Source of the DNA: Bedellia somnulentella
Taxonomy: Eukaryota > Arthropoda > Insecta > Lepidoptera > Bedelliidae
DNA length: 64,000 nt
Assembly: GCA_963576735.1 (NCBI GenBank)
Contig: OY755170.1
Coordinates: 27,822,875 to 27,886,874, forward strand
Direction of reading: 5' to 3'
The notes under the pieces are model-generated. The model saw only the letters and a program-made list of their open reading frames with translations, was not told the origin of the DNA and searched no databases. A program made the position numbers and the translations under genes. Positions 1-11,032 of the stretch are shown piece by piece (positions within the stretch are counted from its first letter, which is position 1; each line of letters starts with the position of its first letter).

Positions 1-329
1 TGCTTTTCAATGTTTTCTTGGTTTCTTTTTAGTAAATTAAATTCTGATTCTATTAATGATGTTTGACTTTGCGTAAGTGTCTCTAAATGTTTTTGATGGT
101 ATTTTAAATATAAAATATCTCTTTGATATTGTCTTGCGTTTCTTTCATCTAGTATACCAAAGAGCGAGTTAGCAAGATAACCGACGCCGTTGATAAGACC
201 GCGCCTACGTCTTAATCGGTCTTGGCGAGGTCGGCCGCTGCTATGCTGACTCAACAACAACTGATTGTAGTATTGGAGCTCGGAATACTCATGTTGCAAT
301 TGTGTCATAACAACATCACATTGGGATTG
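1..329 (-). pseudogene. envelope-like (F-protein type) fragment, runs off the window
   Basis: The - strand is open through about 109 codons to the window edge, in a different frame from the envelope start upstream. It shows a basic cleavage-type motif RLRRRRG (about 198-219). A Gly/Leu-rich hydrophobic stretch with INGVGYLANSLFG follows at once and resembles a fusion peptide. A long polar, Gln/Leu-rich helical stretch comes next and could be a heptad-repeat coiled coil. This order matches baculovirus-F-like envelopes captured by insect retroelements. The link to the upstream part is broken by the repeat at 330-611. Confidence 0.72.
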
Positions 330-611
330 CCCTCAAAAAAAAAGTCAAAAGTCAAAAAGTTTATTTTTCAAAATAAAGTTAAATACTAACATTTTTTGAA
401 CGTCAAAGTTTTAAATTAATCGTTAATCCGTTGCTTCGGAAGGTGTTCGTAAAGAGAAGAAGCAACAAAGAAACTCTTTACATTCACATTTTTTCATTTT
501 TTCAAAATATGGTTTGTACAATTTCAGTTTATAAACATGTTTTTACTTTACAAAAGATTTTCTAAGCGACCAAACCAAACGCTAGTTTGACATAATTAAA
601 ATAAATTGTCC
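330..611 (-). repeat. ~280-bp dispersed repeat inserted in the envelope region
   Basis: A diverged copy of this segment occurs at 21583-22110 in opposite orientation. Shared landmarks include GCGTTTGGTTTGGTCGC, a GTACAAACCATAT block and a CTTCTCTTTACGAACACC block. Flanks differ between the two copies on both sides, so this is a unit of its own rather than a piece of the BEL element. One end is T-rich on the - strand. No coding potential was seen. Class unknown. Confidence 0.65.
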
Positions 612-1637
612 CTTTACTTGATGTACATTTAGTTGATAAGTATTTGATATATTCTTCTAGAGTCTCTATTCCCTTCCAATAAGGTTCCATTTTAAAATAC
701 GTTACTATCTTCCATTCATCGCGAATTAAACTTAAATCCCCTTTCTTGTCAAAGTATAAGCTTTTGTCTTCACTAAATTGCGTTATATTGAATGCAGCTT
801 GACTTGAGTTAAATACGAAGGTCATTAATAAAATAACGAGAGTAATAAAATTGACACGCTGCGGCCGCTTTACTTTCTTGATGTTTTGATGATCTGTATC
901 TTTCGTTTCACTTGATTGGCTATATTGATTATTGACTGATGTGTTATGCGTTTGATCATGTACTGGTAATGGTGATAGTTTTATGATTGGCCTCTTGATA
1001 ATTCCACTTTTTGTCTTGAGTGAGACAACCCTAACTAACCCATCTGCTCCGGGGTGCAAGTCGACCACTCTTCCCATTGCCCACTTTCCGGGTGGTAAGT
1101 TAGGTTCGTGTATAATTACGACATCATTATTTTTTATGTTATCATATGTTTTAGTCCATTTACTTCTTGATGCAAGTAACGACAAATATTCAGATTGCCA
1201 GCGCTTCCACACATCTTTGACTATAGTCTGTGTAAGATGCCAACGCGTTCTTAAATCATTTTCTGTTTCCACTATATTGAGAATAGGGCCGCTTGATAGG
1301 AAGTGTGATGGTGTTAAGCAATCTAAACTACTTTCTGGGTCATCGGACATGGGATATAATGGCCTTGAGTTTAAGCAAGCTTCTAATTGGGCTAGGACGG
1401 TCGAAAACTCTTCGAAAGTGAGTTTTTGTTCCCCAACTACCCTTTTGAGGTGATACTTAAGGCTACCCACTAGTTTCTCCCACAGACCTCCCGATGATGG
1501 AAATGAAACCACATTAAATTTCCAAATGATCTCTAAATCTGTCATTTCTTTAGAAAAATCTTCACCAAAGGTATTTAGAATTTCTTGATATTCTTGGTAT
1601 AGTACTTTGTTGGCCCCTACGAAGTTTCTTCCGTTAT
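612..1637 (-). pseudogene. BEL/Pao integrase C-terminal half and start of envelope-like frame
   Basis: Beyond the copia insertion the integrase frame resumes at 1632 and stays open. The third catalytic residue is the Glu of GGLWEKLVGS, and a C-terminal domain follows (WKRWQSEYL, PPGKWAMGRV, LHPGADGLVRVV). The frame then passes without a stop into a hydrophobic, signal-like segment (ITLVILLMTFVF, around 810-850) and residues resembling the N-terminus of insect F-like envelope proteins. The envelope part is cut by the dispersed repeat beginning near 611. The ATG at 1545 is internal and follows from the copia interruption. In related elements envelope is usually expressed by splicing; nothing here proves that. 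Confidence 0.82.
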
Positions 1638-1759
1638 TGTTGAAATATAGTACTGGCCTGCTAGGCTATCAGCTGTACAATGTCATGAGTTGTCAAATTT
1701 TTAAATTATTGACACAATAAAATTATTAAAATATCAACATCTCGTTTACTATTTTCACA
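1638..1759 (+). repeat. copia 5' LTR
   Basis: The 122-bp LTR begins TGTTGAAATATAG and ends TTTTCACA. It is identical to the 3' LTR at 5893-6014. The leader 1760-1875 follows; its first bases (CGTTATCAGCACGA) are where a primer-binding site is expected, but the tRNA was not identified. Confidence 0.95.
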
Positions 1760-1875
1760 CGTTATCAGCACGAAATTGCTCTAATTTTACAGTAAATTGC
1801 ATTATTAATAGCAGTGTTATATTTTTACGGGCAAAGTAATAAGTGGTTTGTAATATTTTTCATTATTTACAAAAG

Positions 1876-4800
1876 ATGCCTAATACCGAGATTGTTGAAA
1901 GGTGTCATCATAACAAAAATCTTCGGATGTCGAAGTATGGTATGAGTTCCAATATGAATAATACTCCATCAATATGCCTAAATGGCAAGGACGGTTATTC
2001 CACATGGAAATTCAAAATGCGAAATTATTTATTACATGAGGACCTATGGGAAACAATTGCTGGTTATCCAGAAGGTGATAAAACTTTCCAAGCGATAAAG
2101 GTTCGTAATGATCGTAAGGCTCTTTCCAAAATATGTCTCACATTGGACGGTCCAGCAATTACGCACGTGCGAAGTTCAACCTCAGCTAAGGAGGCGTGGG
2201 AATCTTTGAGGATTGCGTACGAGGACAGTGGAATGGGTCGCAGACTTGCTCTCGAACGGAGACTCTATCGATTAAGTCTCGCAGATTTCGAAAATGTCGA
2301 ATCCTACATCAATGGTGTATTAAGCACAGTTCAGGATTTAGCTGACATAGGCAAGAATATAGAAGATGCTTCAGTTGCAGCAATACTTCTTGGAGGTCTG
2401 ACGGAAAGGTATGAACCTATGATTATGGGACTCGAGAATAGTAACATTAATATTACCACTGAATTGGTTAAAACTAAGCTCTTGAATGAGATTTCAAAAA
2501 ATACTGAATCTGAAACCGCCATGAGGATTCAAGTTCGCCCAAGAAAGCCCAATAAACCTATTGTATGCTATGATTGCAAAGTACCAGGACACAAACGTCC
2601 TGATTGTCCTTTGAGGAAGCAAAAATCCAAAAATAAGAAGCCTAACTCTAAGGATACTACAATGCTGTCCTTAAGTGAAAAAGGATATCGTGACAAATGG
2701 ATTATTGATTCCGGAGCAACAAGACATATGACTTCAAGGTCTGATTGGATCAAAACGCTGAGACACGACTCTGGTAAAGTCATTGTGGCAAACGGCGACG
2801 AATTGAAGTACACCGGTAATGTTGACGTCTCTATTAATACGAAGGAGAAAGATATTAAGTTAGTAGATATTGCTTTTGTACCAGATTTAAAGGCCAATCT
2901 TATATCTATTAGCAAAGTGGTCAACAAAGGTTTCACAGTGATTTTTGATAAGAGTGGTTGTAATTTTTATGATTCTGATGATGTTTTCTTTACAGGTGAA
3001 TCTATACTGCATGGTACTCAGAGTGGTGGACTGTACACATTGGATTGTACTGTAAATATTCCCGAAAGACTAAACGGTGTTTGTAACATAATGGTAGGTG
3101 ACGGTGACTCATCACAATACCAGCTCTGGCACAGAAGGTTAGGTCATCTCTGTCGTTTTGCTATGCAATCTCTTAAAGATCAGAAGATAATTGATTTTAA
3201 ACAGGTTGACAAGCAACCATGTATACCCTGTATAGAAGGTAAGCAGTCTAGGAAACCTTTTAAAAGAATTCATATGAGAAGAGCGGTAGAACCACTGGAA
3301 ATTATTTCTTCCGATATATGTGGTCCAATGTCAGAAGTTTCTTTTCAAGGAAATAGATATGCGCTTTTATTTATAGATGAATTTACTCGTAGGATTTTTA
3401 TTTACTTCATATCTTCAAAGACTGAAGTCAAGTCTAAGTTTATAGATTTTAAGGCCTTAGTTGAAAGGCATCTGAATACTTCCATTAAGATCTTAAGAAC
3501 CGATAACGGGACGGAATACGTCAATAAAGAATTCACAGATTATTTGAATTCTCAAGGTATTCAGCACCAAACGACCGCGCCCTATAGCCCTCAGTCAAAT
3601 GGTATAGCGGAGCGTACAAATAGGTCGATAGTGGAGAAGGCTCGCAGCATGTTAGCTGATAGTTCGCTTTCAAAGGCTTACTGGCAGGATGCTTTTGATT
3701 GTGCTGTATATCTGAAAAACAGATGTCCTCATAGCGCCCTGAACTTCCAAACTCCATATGAAAAATGGTCTGGTGAAAAACCTAATTTGAACCATTTACG
3801 AGTTTTTGGATGTAGAGCAATGGTTCATATTCCATCTTGTACTAGAAGGAAATTAGATCTTAAGGCCGAAGAACAAATATTTGTTGGATACACAGATGAT
3901 CCAAATACGTATTATTTTCGCGATCCTTCCTATCCAAGGAGATTAATTAAATCTCGTGATGTTTCTTTCTTCGAGAATAGTTTTTCTAGAATTAGTGATG
4001 GTGGTAATACTAATAATATTAACCCTGTTGTTCCTATAGTTCTTTCTTCGGATAATGATATTAATCATGAAGCAGTAGAAACAGCAGAGGATGAATTAGT
4101 TGTAGAGGAAGGTTCGGCTGAAACAAATTCATCGCATAGCATTGAAGATGAACAGCCATCTGAAGGTGAAGAAGAAACTGTGATAGTTGAACATGAGCAG
4201 AGGTACCCTAGTAGAGTTAGAAAGCCACCTAATTTTTTCACAGCTTTGAGTTCTTCATTAGAACCTGATGAGCCTCGTACTTACTCGGAGGCAGTTAATT
4301 CTAAAGATGCTGATAAATGGCGAGAAGCAATGGTGAATGAATATAACTCTTTGCAAAAATTTAATACGTGGAAACTCGTAAAGAGATCAGGTCAAAAGGC
4401 TATTCCATGTAAATGGGTCTATAAAATAAAAAGGGATGCTCAAGGTAATATTGTGAAATACAAGGCAAGACTTGTAGCCAAAGGTTTCACGCAAGTAGCC
4501 GGTGTAGACTACTACGAAACTTTCTCTCCAGTAGTCAGGATGTCCTCTTTACGGACATTATTTGCTGTAGCAGTTGAGATGGGACTTAAGATGCGCCACA
4601 TGGATGTGGATACCGCCTTTCTAAATGGAGAACTCGACGAAGAGGTTTACATGGAACAACCTCAGGGTTTCTCAGAATCTGGTGATAGAAAGGTATGTCT
4701 ACTACAGAAGTCCCTCTATGGACTCAAACAGGCAGCACGAGCTTGGAATATTAAGTTGGATCAGACTCTATTCAAATTAGGGTTTTCAAAAACTCCTTCC

Positions 4801-5799
4801 GAACCTTGTGTGTATAGGAGACTTTTTGGCACTGAATTGGTTGTTTTGGCTGTATATGTAGATGACATTATTGTCTTTTATAAAAATGATTTGACTTTTG
4901 ACACTGTCAAAACAAATCTTGAAAATTATTTTAATTTAAAAGACCTAGGTTGTTTAAAATATTACCTAGGAATTAATGTAAATGTAGATAATTCCACAAT
5001 CCGCATAAACCAAAAATGCTATATAGAAAAGTTGTTGAAAATGTATGGTCTTGAAGACTGCAAGTCCGTGAGTACTCCATTATGTAATGTTAGTCTTACT
5101 ACGGCAGATTCTTCTAGTAATGTGGAGTGCTCGTATCCCTTTCGGGAATTAGTTGGTTCCCTGATGTTCCTGGCAGTGAATACTCGCCCTGACATCTCAT
5201 ATGCTTGCAGCTATCTTAGTCAATTCAACTCTAAATATGATAAATGTCATTGGCAAGCAGCTAAACGGGTCCTACAGTACTTGAAAGGTACAATTGATTA
5301 TTGTATAACTTACAGGAAAACCGGCAAGTATCTTTATGGATATATGGACGCGGATTGGGCTAATTGTACTGTCACTCGTAGATCCTATACAGGATTTTTT
5401 ATAGAGTTGGCTGACGGTCCCGTATCTTGGGAATGTAAAAAGCAACCTACAGTGGCCTTGTCTTCGGCGGAGGCTGAGTATATGTCGATGACAGCGGCAA
5501 CTAAGGATGCATGTTATTTGAGGCGTTTTCTGTGCGAGGTTACCGGTGAGTCACCATCACAATGCGTTATATTGAATAGTGATAGTCAATCTGCGATTAA
5601 GTTGGCTTCTAATCCAGTGTACCACTCTAGAACCAAGCATATAGATACACGCTACCATTTTATTCGTGAGAAAATTATGGATAACATTGTTCAGTTTATA
5701 TATACCCCTACTGAAGAAAATTGGGCTGATATGTTAACAAAGCCATTAAGTCACGTTAAGTTTAAAAGATGTGTTTCTAACGTACTTCACGTAACTTAA
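1876..5799 (+). CDS. copia-type Gag-Pol polyprotein
   Basis: The protein has 1307 residues from the first in-frame ATG at 1876; open codons extend upstream to 1843 without an ATG. In order it carries: a UBN2-type gag; a CCHC zinc knuckle C231-x2-C234-x4-H239-x4-C244; protease DSGAT with Asp278; the pre-integrase HHCC region (HRRLGH ... CIPC); an integrase core with Asp480, Asp543 and Glu579, an exact D,D35E spacing; a copia reverse transcriptase (KWVYKIK, DVDTAFLNG, YVDD at 994-997); and RNase H (YMDADW, with Asp1158; SSAEAEY; HIDTRYHFIRE). All catalytic residues expected for the family are present, with no stop or frameshift. Gag and Pol share one frame, as in copia, where gag is also made from a spliced RNA. 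Confidence 0.97.
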   Translation: MPNTEIVERCHHNKNLRMSKYGMSSNMNNTPSICLNGKDGYSTWKFKMRNYLLHEDLWETIAGYPEGDKTFQAIKVRNDRKALSKICLTLDGPAITHVRSSTSAKEAWESLRIAYEDSGMGRRLALERRLYRLSLADFENVESYINGVLSTVQDLADIGKNIEDASVAAILLGGLTERYEPMIMGLENSNINITTELVKTKLLNEISKNTESETAMRIQVRPRKPNKPIVCYDCKVPGHKRPDCPLRKQKSKNKKPNSKDTTMLSLSEKGYRDKWIIDSGATRHMTSRSDWIKTLRHDSGKVIVANGDELKYTGNVDVSINTKEKDIKLVDIAFVPDLKANLISISKVVNKGFTVIFDKSGCNFYDSDDVFFTGESILHGTQSGGLYTLDCTVNIPERLNGVCNIMVGDGDSSQYQLWHRRLGHLCRFAMQSLKDQKIIDFKQVDKQPCIPCIEGKQSRKPFKRIHMRRAVEPLEIISSDICGPMSEVSFQGNRYALLFIDEFTRRIFIYFISSKTEVKSKFIDFKALVERHLNTSIKILRTDNGTEYVNKEFTDYLNSQGIQHQTTAPYSPQSNGIAERTNRSIVEKARSMLADSSLSKAYWQDAFDCAVYLKNRCPHSALNFQTPYEKWSGEKPNLNHLRVFGCRAMVHIPSCTRRKLDLKAEEQIFVGYTDDPNTYYFRDPSYPRRLIKSRDVSFFENSFSRISDGGNTNNINPVVPIVLSSDNDINHEAVETAEDELVVEEGSAETNSSHSIEDEQPSEGEEETVIVEHEQRYPSRVRKPPNFFTALSSSLEPDEPRTYSEAVNSKDADKWREAMVNEYNSLQKFNTWKLVKRSGQKAIPCKWVYKIKRDAQGNIVKYKARLVAKGFTQVAGVDYYETFSPVVRMSSLRTLFAVAVEMGLKMRHMDVDTAFLNGELDEEVYMEQPQGFSESGDRKVCLLQKSLYGLKQAARAWNIKLDQTLFKLGFSKTPSEPCVYRRLFGTELVVLAVYVDDIIVFYKNDLTFDTVKTNLENYFNLKDLGCLKYYLGINVNVDNSTIRINQKCYIEKLLKMYGLEDCKSVSTPLCNVSLTTADSSSNVECSYPFRELVGSLMFLAVNTRPDISYACSYLSQFNSKYDKCHWQAAKRVLQYLKGTIDYCITYRKTGKYLYGYMDADWANCTVTRRSYTGFFIELADGPVSWECKKQPTVALSSAEAEYMSMTAATKDACYLRRFLCEVTGESPSQCVILNSDSQSAIKLASNPVYHSRTKHIDTRYHFIREKIMDNIVQFIYTPTEENWADMLTKPLSHVKFKRCVSNVLHVT

Positions 5800-5892
5800 T
5801 TTTTATGTTTTGTTTTTTTTTTTGATAGCCTAGTTTTGTTATTTATTTTTATTTTGTAATCTTCAATTTTGGGCTTTCGATTAAGAGGGGTG

Positions 5893-6014
5893 TGTTGAAA
5901 TATAGTACTGGCCTGCTAGGCTATCAGCTGTACAATGTCATGAGTTGTCAAATTTTTAAATTATTGACACAATAAAATTATTAAAATATCAACATCTCGT
6001 TTACTATTTTCACA
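5893..6014 (+). repeat. copia 3' LTR with preceding polypurine tract
   Basis: This is the second 122-bp LTR, identical to the first. It is preceded at about 5882-5890 by a purine-rich run (TTAAGAGGGG), the expected polypurine tract for plus-strand priming. The LTR contains AATAAA, a possible polyadenylation signal. The region 5800-5881 is untranslated and T-rich. Confidence 0.93.
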
Positions 6015-6019
6015 GTTAT

Positions 6020-7061
6020 CACTATACATATAAGCTGGTTTACCTCTTCTGGCAATCATCCTTCTTAACGCCGCCAAAAAAAATGGGGTAGTGAGATCGG
6101 AAACGAGCTCGAAATGAGCGGCTTTCGTAGCCATACATACGAACACTGCTACATAACCTTTACTGGTTTTGATACCTCGTCCTTTTGATGATTTAATAAA
6201 AAAGTGCCCTGTAAAATCTACCCATGTGTGATAAAAGGGGCAAGATATATTTGATCTAGATTCTGGTAGGTCTCCCATCAACTGCTGCATTAGTTCTGGT
6301 TTATTTCGTCTACATGTGATACACCTTCGTAGTCGCTTCTTTATAACTTGATTGCCTCCTACGATCCAGTAATGTTGTCTGATAAAGTTATGAGTTAATC
6401 GGACTCCTCCGTGAAATGATAGCTCATGAGCATGCATGATGAGGAGCTCAGTGAGTCTTGATTCGCGAGGTATAATGATGGGGTGTTTCATGTCATAGCT
6501 GATATTTGCGTTTCGAAGTCTTCCACTCACGCGTAGTATACCTTCCTTATCTAGGTATGGCAGTAAACTTGATATTTTACTCTTTGAATTAATGGGTTTA
6601 TTTTGTTTGATGGCCAATATCTCTGATTCAAAATGAACGTGTTGTATATATTTGATAAGAATACGTCTGGATTTTTGTATTTCTGACAATGATAAATAGG
6701 GCAAATTTGATTTCTTGATTGATATAAAACGGCACACCCACGCTAATACACGCACAGCAGTATTGAGTGAGCTATATTTCCCCAATATATTATGAAGGAT
6801 ATTATCTTGGTTAGGGGGTGCCAGAACAACAGTAACTTGCTTTATTTCTTGATTCGTTTCATAACGGGTATTTTGATTGATTCCGTTGTATGTCAATAAC
6901 CACTCAGGGCCCTTCCACCATAATTGATTCTCCTGTAGTTGTTTCACCATTATACCGCGGCTGGCGCAATCAGCGGGGTTTTCTGTAGACCGTACATAAT
7001 TCCAACACGATGACGGCATTTCCCCTTTTATAATTTTTAATCTGTTTGCTACATACGGTTT
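6020..7061 (-). pseudogene. BEL/Pao RNase H end and N-terminal integrase
   Basis: In frame after the TAG at 7062, this block reads through KPYVANR and the STENPADCASRG motif typical of Pao elements. The integrase zinc finger follows (HAHELSFHGG ... CITCRR, an HHCC arrangement), then the catalytic core with the first Asp in VDFTGHF and the second in the YSDN motif. The YSDN codons abut the 5-bp GTTAT target duplication of the copia insertion at 6015-6019, where the frame is cut. Sequence after that point is copia LTR and encodes nothing. Confidence 0.88.
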
Positions 7062-8078
7062 CTATCGCGAAATGTCCCCTTGTAACCATCCCAGCACGGC
7101 CATAGAGTCTACCCAACCGTAAACTTTGATTTTATAATTTGAGAGACATTTTACTACTTTACCCATTAGTCGTGAAAGTAGTTGTGCGCCACATAACTCT
7201 AATCTCGGTGTTGATATACTTTTGTTGCTTGGTGTGATTCTAGCCTTGCCGGCCACCAATTCTACTGAACAATCGTCACCTCTATTTATTCGGCAATAGA
7301 TGACGCAGCTAAATGCCCTCAAAGATGCGTCACAGAAGCCATGCATCTCTAACTCATCGTTTTCTTGTATTTGTAGCCATCTTGGTATTTCTACTTGCTC
7401 AATTTTAAACATGTCTGTTCGTAATGTTATCCACTCTCGTAATAAATCATTGGGTAGTTCACTGTCCCACTGTAAATTAGCTTGCCAGGTTTTTTGAAAT
7501 AAAATTTTATATTTAGTTGTCAATGGTGTAAGCCACCCCAAGGGATCGAATACTTTAGATATTTCAGATAACAGGGTTCTTTTTGTGTGCTTAATAATTG
7601 TAGTTTGCAAGTTTGATTTAAATGTAAAAATGTCTTTTTTAGGGTTCCAAATTAATCCGAGTGTTTTCGAAGTTTCTGAGTCCGTAAAGTTAAATTGATT
7701 ACTTTCGTCTTCATTTATATTATTTTCATTCAATAAATATATGGAATTTGATTTCCATTTTCTCAGAGTAAGGCCGGCTGATTGGAGTATATTTATTAGA
7801 TCTCGTTGTAATATTTGTGCTGATGATACATTATGGCCCCCATACAAAAGGTCATCTGTATAAAATGGTTCATCGTGCGCCAATTGTCTGAGCGTCATCA
7901 TACATAAAAACGGTGCGGCCTTGGTGCCGTATGTCACTGTTAACAATTGATATTCACGGAGTGGTTCCTGGGGTGAGTTCCTCCATATTATTTTCTGTAG
8001 TTTTTGGTCATCTTGATGTAACCATATTTGACGGAAGAACTTCTTTATATCTGCTGCAAATACGATTTTATATTGCCG
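7062..8078 (-). pseudogene. BEL/Pao reverse transcriptase core and RNase H
   Basis: The open frame continues from the TAG at 8079. Motif A, ADIKKFF, lies just after it. The catalytic box YTDD is at about 7850-7866, and an RNase H region follows with FCDAS and WVDSMAVLGWL. In the family this segment copies element RNA into DNA and removes the RNA strand. The frame stops at TAG (7064-7062), where related elements normally have Trp before KPYVANR. The same residues follow in frame here, so a single TGG-to-TAG change is the likely cause. Substitution of T for the usual second YxDD residue is tolerated in the family. Confidence 0.85.
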
Positions 8079-8717
8079 CTATTTTATTATTAATGATTGG
8101 AGATCTTGCTGTAAATTGGGCCCAGTTTCCATAAGATCATTAAGACTGAGGCCTGAAGATGTTTTCGAAGATGCATTGAAGACAACTCGTAAGGATGTCG
8201 TGGTTGACTCCTCCCGTATAACACAGTGGTGCGGCATATAATAGTCAGGTTTCGAGTTGCTCACGCATAATTTCATGTGGCCAAGATGTAAATATTCATT
8301 AATAAATTGTTTATAATCTTGAGCAATATTATTTTCTTTATTTAATTTTCTTTCGAGTGATCTAAACTGAGCTACCGCGACGGATTTTGAGTTTCCCAAA
8401 CATTGTTCAAACTTTGGCTTAAGGGGAAGTCTAACTTGGTACCTGCCATCTTGTAGTCTTTGTGTTGTATTCTTGTAAAACTGAATGCAATCGTCTTGAT
8501 CGTGATAACCTGTCTTTTCTTCTGATATTTCTTCTAAGTTCCAAAACCGTTGAATGTCGTCGGTGTTATTTAATACAACATTACATTGCAAGGTATTAGA
8601 GCTACCACTAAATATCCAGCCTAGCTTGGTCTGTTGAGCTATGGGCAGTGAAGTGTCCGTAGCTCTGCTGATACCTTCTAATATGATGTATGAATATATA
8701 TCGGCGCCTAATAACAT
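8079..8717 (-). pseudogene. BEL/Pao protease end and N-terminal reverse transcriptase
   Basis: This 212-residue block begins with LLGADIYSYII, the conserved segment that normally follows the protease in BEL/Pao polyproteins. It then runs through the connection to the reverse transcriptase (KLGWIFSG, RVVFNAS, SLNDLMETGP). It ends at an in-frame TAG (8081-8079). Reading continues open immediately after in the same frame, so this is one nonsense codon rather than a true end. The ATG at the start is internal to the ancestral frame, not a real initiation site. Confidence 0.85.
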
Positions 8718-10786
8718 AAAAATAAAATAAAGAAATAAATTGGTCTGCTTTCATAAAACTGAGGGTCTGCTAGTTGTAATTTATCTAAATGTGCCCATGA
8801 GGGCTTGGAGAATGATTGTGATGGCAGATTGTTAATTAATTTTTGCATGATAAGAATATCTGTAATGAATTCAAAATCGGAATAAAGCGCCTTACACTTG
8901 ATTGTCAGAACGCCTTTACAGTTATTTTCTGAGGTGCCTATGCCTCTGACCACTCCTTTACATTTACGACGTGATAATAATAACTTTTTCGCGGCGCTAT
9001 TTGTGATAATACTGGTTTGTGAGCCCGGGTCAACTAAAGCTCTCATAACATGATGTGCACCGTCAGCACCTTCCACCTTGATCATGGCGGTGCCTAAGAG
9101 AACTTCTGATATTGTGCCTTGTTGCACTACGTATGTGCCCATCCTCTTCGATTTGTTATGCGCGGTGTTGTTCAAAGATGTTTGTACCGCTCCGCCACGG
9201 GTAGCGTACGGTGTCTGGTTTCGTGAGAATACTTCGTGCAAAAGTGTATTGTGTGTACTATTGCACTCGCGGCACTTATGATTAGAATTACATTCTTGAT
9301 AACGATGTTCGTAAAGACAATTGTTGCACAAATTATGATCGGTTACCGCTTTGATTCGCCGCTCAGGAGTCATATTTAAAAATGTTGGGCAATAATAAAT
9401 TCCATGTTCATTGGATTTGCAAATAGCGCATTTGTATTTCTTAGTATTTATTTTATTTGCGCCGACTGATTGTGAAATAATTGGAGTATTTGTATAAGTC
9501 TTAATTTTTTGCCTCAGCGGAATTAGCCTTGACGATGTTTGTGGATTATTTCTATGACCTTGATTTTCATAACTTATCTGTTTTCTTGATGACGACTCCA
9601 TGGCTATAAATTTGTTATTTAAAAAACTTATAAAATCTTGCAAGTTAGGGATTTCTTTCGGCTGTTTTAAAGACTCAACGTAGTCATTGTATGTTTCGGC
9701 ATCTAATTTCTGAGATAATAAATGTACAATCAATGGATCCCAGTTTGTCGTGTCCACCCCTAGGTTCTTAACGGCGTTAAGGCACTCGAGTGTGGTATCG
9801 TGTATTTTCTTGATATTGTTCAGTGAAGGTTGATTAGCCGTTGGAATGCTCAGTAGTATGTTGATATGGGATGAAAATATTAATTTCTTGTTATTAAATC
9901 TATTATTCAGTAAGTCCCAACATGTTTCGTAATTTTCTGAACTGATGTGAAGATGTTGTATAAGCCTTTCAGCTTCTCCTTTGACCTTGCTTTTCAAAAA
10001 CTGCATTTTCTGGGCCCTGGATAGGGTGGTATTATTATGAATCGTCTCTGTGAAAATGTCCTTGAAAGAAACCCATTGATGATAATTGCCATGGAAAAAA
10101 GGTATCTCCATGGTGGGGGTTACCTTCCCCGTTTGCGACGCTGACCATAACTTCTTATTGATAGCCTTTTTAATACTAGTGAAGGTTCTCTCATGATTGC
10201 TGAATATAGTTTCGTACGCAGTGTTACACACTTCTGACTCACTGTCTATCTCCCAGTGCAAAGAGTCGATAGCCGACCACCTTGATTGTAGCGACCTCAA
10301 CATGTCTTCCAGCTGCCATCTTTCGGTTACCGTGTCTAAATCTATACCCATGATTGTTCGTTCAAAAGCCCGGAAATTGCTGAATTGTTTTCGAATAAGT
10401 TCATCAGTTTTACTGTTCCCACCTGATGACTTATAAGTTTGATTGTTAGAAGTAGACCCCTTTGACTTTTCCGTATTCTGAGCTGCCTCTGCGAAAACTT
10501 CACTATCCTCTTCAACTAAAAACCCTTGCATGTACAACCTTGATTCATTGTAAAATGCTAGAGTCCTCTCATGAACACCATTTACAAAGTACTCGAAAGA
10601 TTTATCTTTATATGCACATATACTTCTGTGATTATCTTGGAACTCATTCCACTGAGAATCCAATAAACTGATCCGTTTCTTGATATATTCGTTGGTCCTC
10701 CTGCTAGGACCATCTTTCTTGAAGTTGGTTAAGAGCTGCTGCATTGATTGCACAAGCTCATTTTGCCTTTCAAATAAAGCTTCCAT
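8708..10786 (-). pseudogene. BEL/Pao gag plus aspartic protease region
   Basis: The frame encodes 692 residues and starts at the first ATG after the leader. The N-terminal 250 residues are helical and charged, followed by a BEL-type gag domain. Zinc-finger motifs begin at Cys453 (C-x2-C-x4-H-x4-C), with two further Cys/His clusters downstream. The retropepsin-like signature LVDPGSQTS has its Asp at residue 586. The C-terminus matches the family up to an ESRPI motif and is then lost: a T-rich insertion of about 17-20 bases near 8718-8740 shifts the frame and adds a short unrelated tail. The next block resumes in another frame at 8717. Function in the family: capsid protein and polyprotein cleavage. 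Confidence 0.85.
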
Positions 10787-11032
10787 CCTTGATAAATATA
10801 TATTCTTACTTGATAAAAGAAAATATAATTGGAAAGATCTTACTTGATAACGATGCTTTCCGCAACTATGTCTTGATAGGCTGCTACCTGATAAAGTTGA
10901 TCCTTGGTTGATCTATTGATGCACACTTGATAGTCACTTTTTGGTATTTAACACTTGGATATCACTCGCGAGGTTAAAGTTTATTAATAGACTGATCTCA
11001 TAGGTCACTGATTATCGAAGGACCATAAAACA
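10787..11032 (-). other. BEL/Pao leader with possible primer-binding site
   Basis: This is the untranslated leader between the putative LTR and the gag ATG. On the - strand a TGGTCCTTCGA motif begins about seven bases inside the LTR end (around 11015-11025) and has the TGG start expected for pairing with a tRNA 3' CCA. The tRNA was not identified. Short CTTGAT-type motifs recur on the + strand of the leader. Confidence 0.4.

Larger units (their letters stand above)
1638..6014 (+). mobile_element. complete Ty1/copia retrotransposon, apparently recently inserted
   Basis: The element spans 4377 bp and is bounded by two 122-bp LTRs that are identical base for base as read by eye. It is flanked by a 5-bp target duplication GTTAT (1633-1637 and 6015-6019). 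One uninterrupted frame of 1307 residues from the first ATG carries gag, protease, integrase, reverse transcriptase and RNase H in copia order. Identical LTRs, an open frame and a clean duplication indicate recent, possibly ongoing activity. The host site is the integrase gene of an older BEL/Pao element on the opposite strand. Confidence 0.96.
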
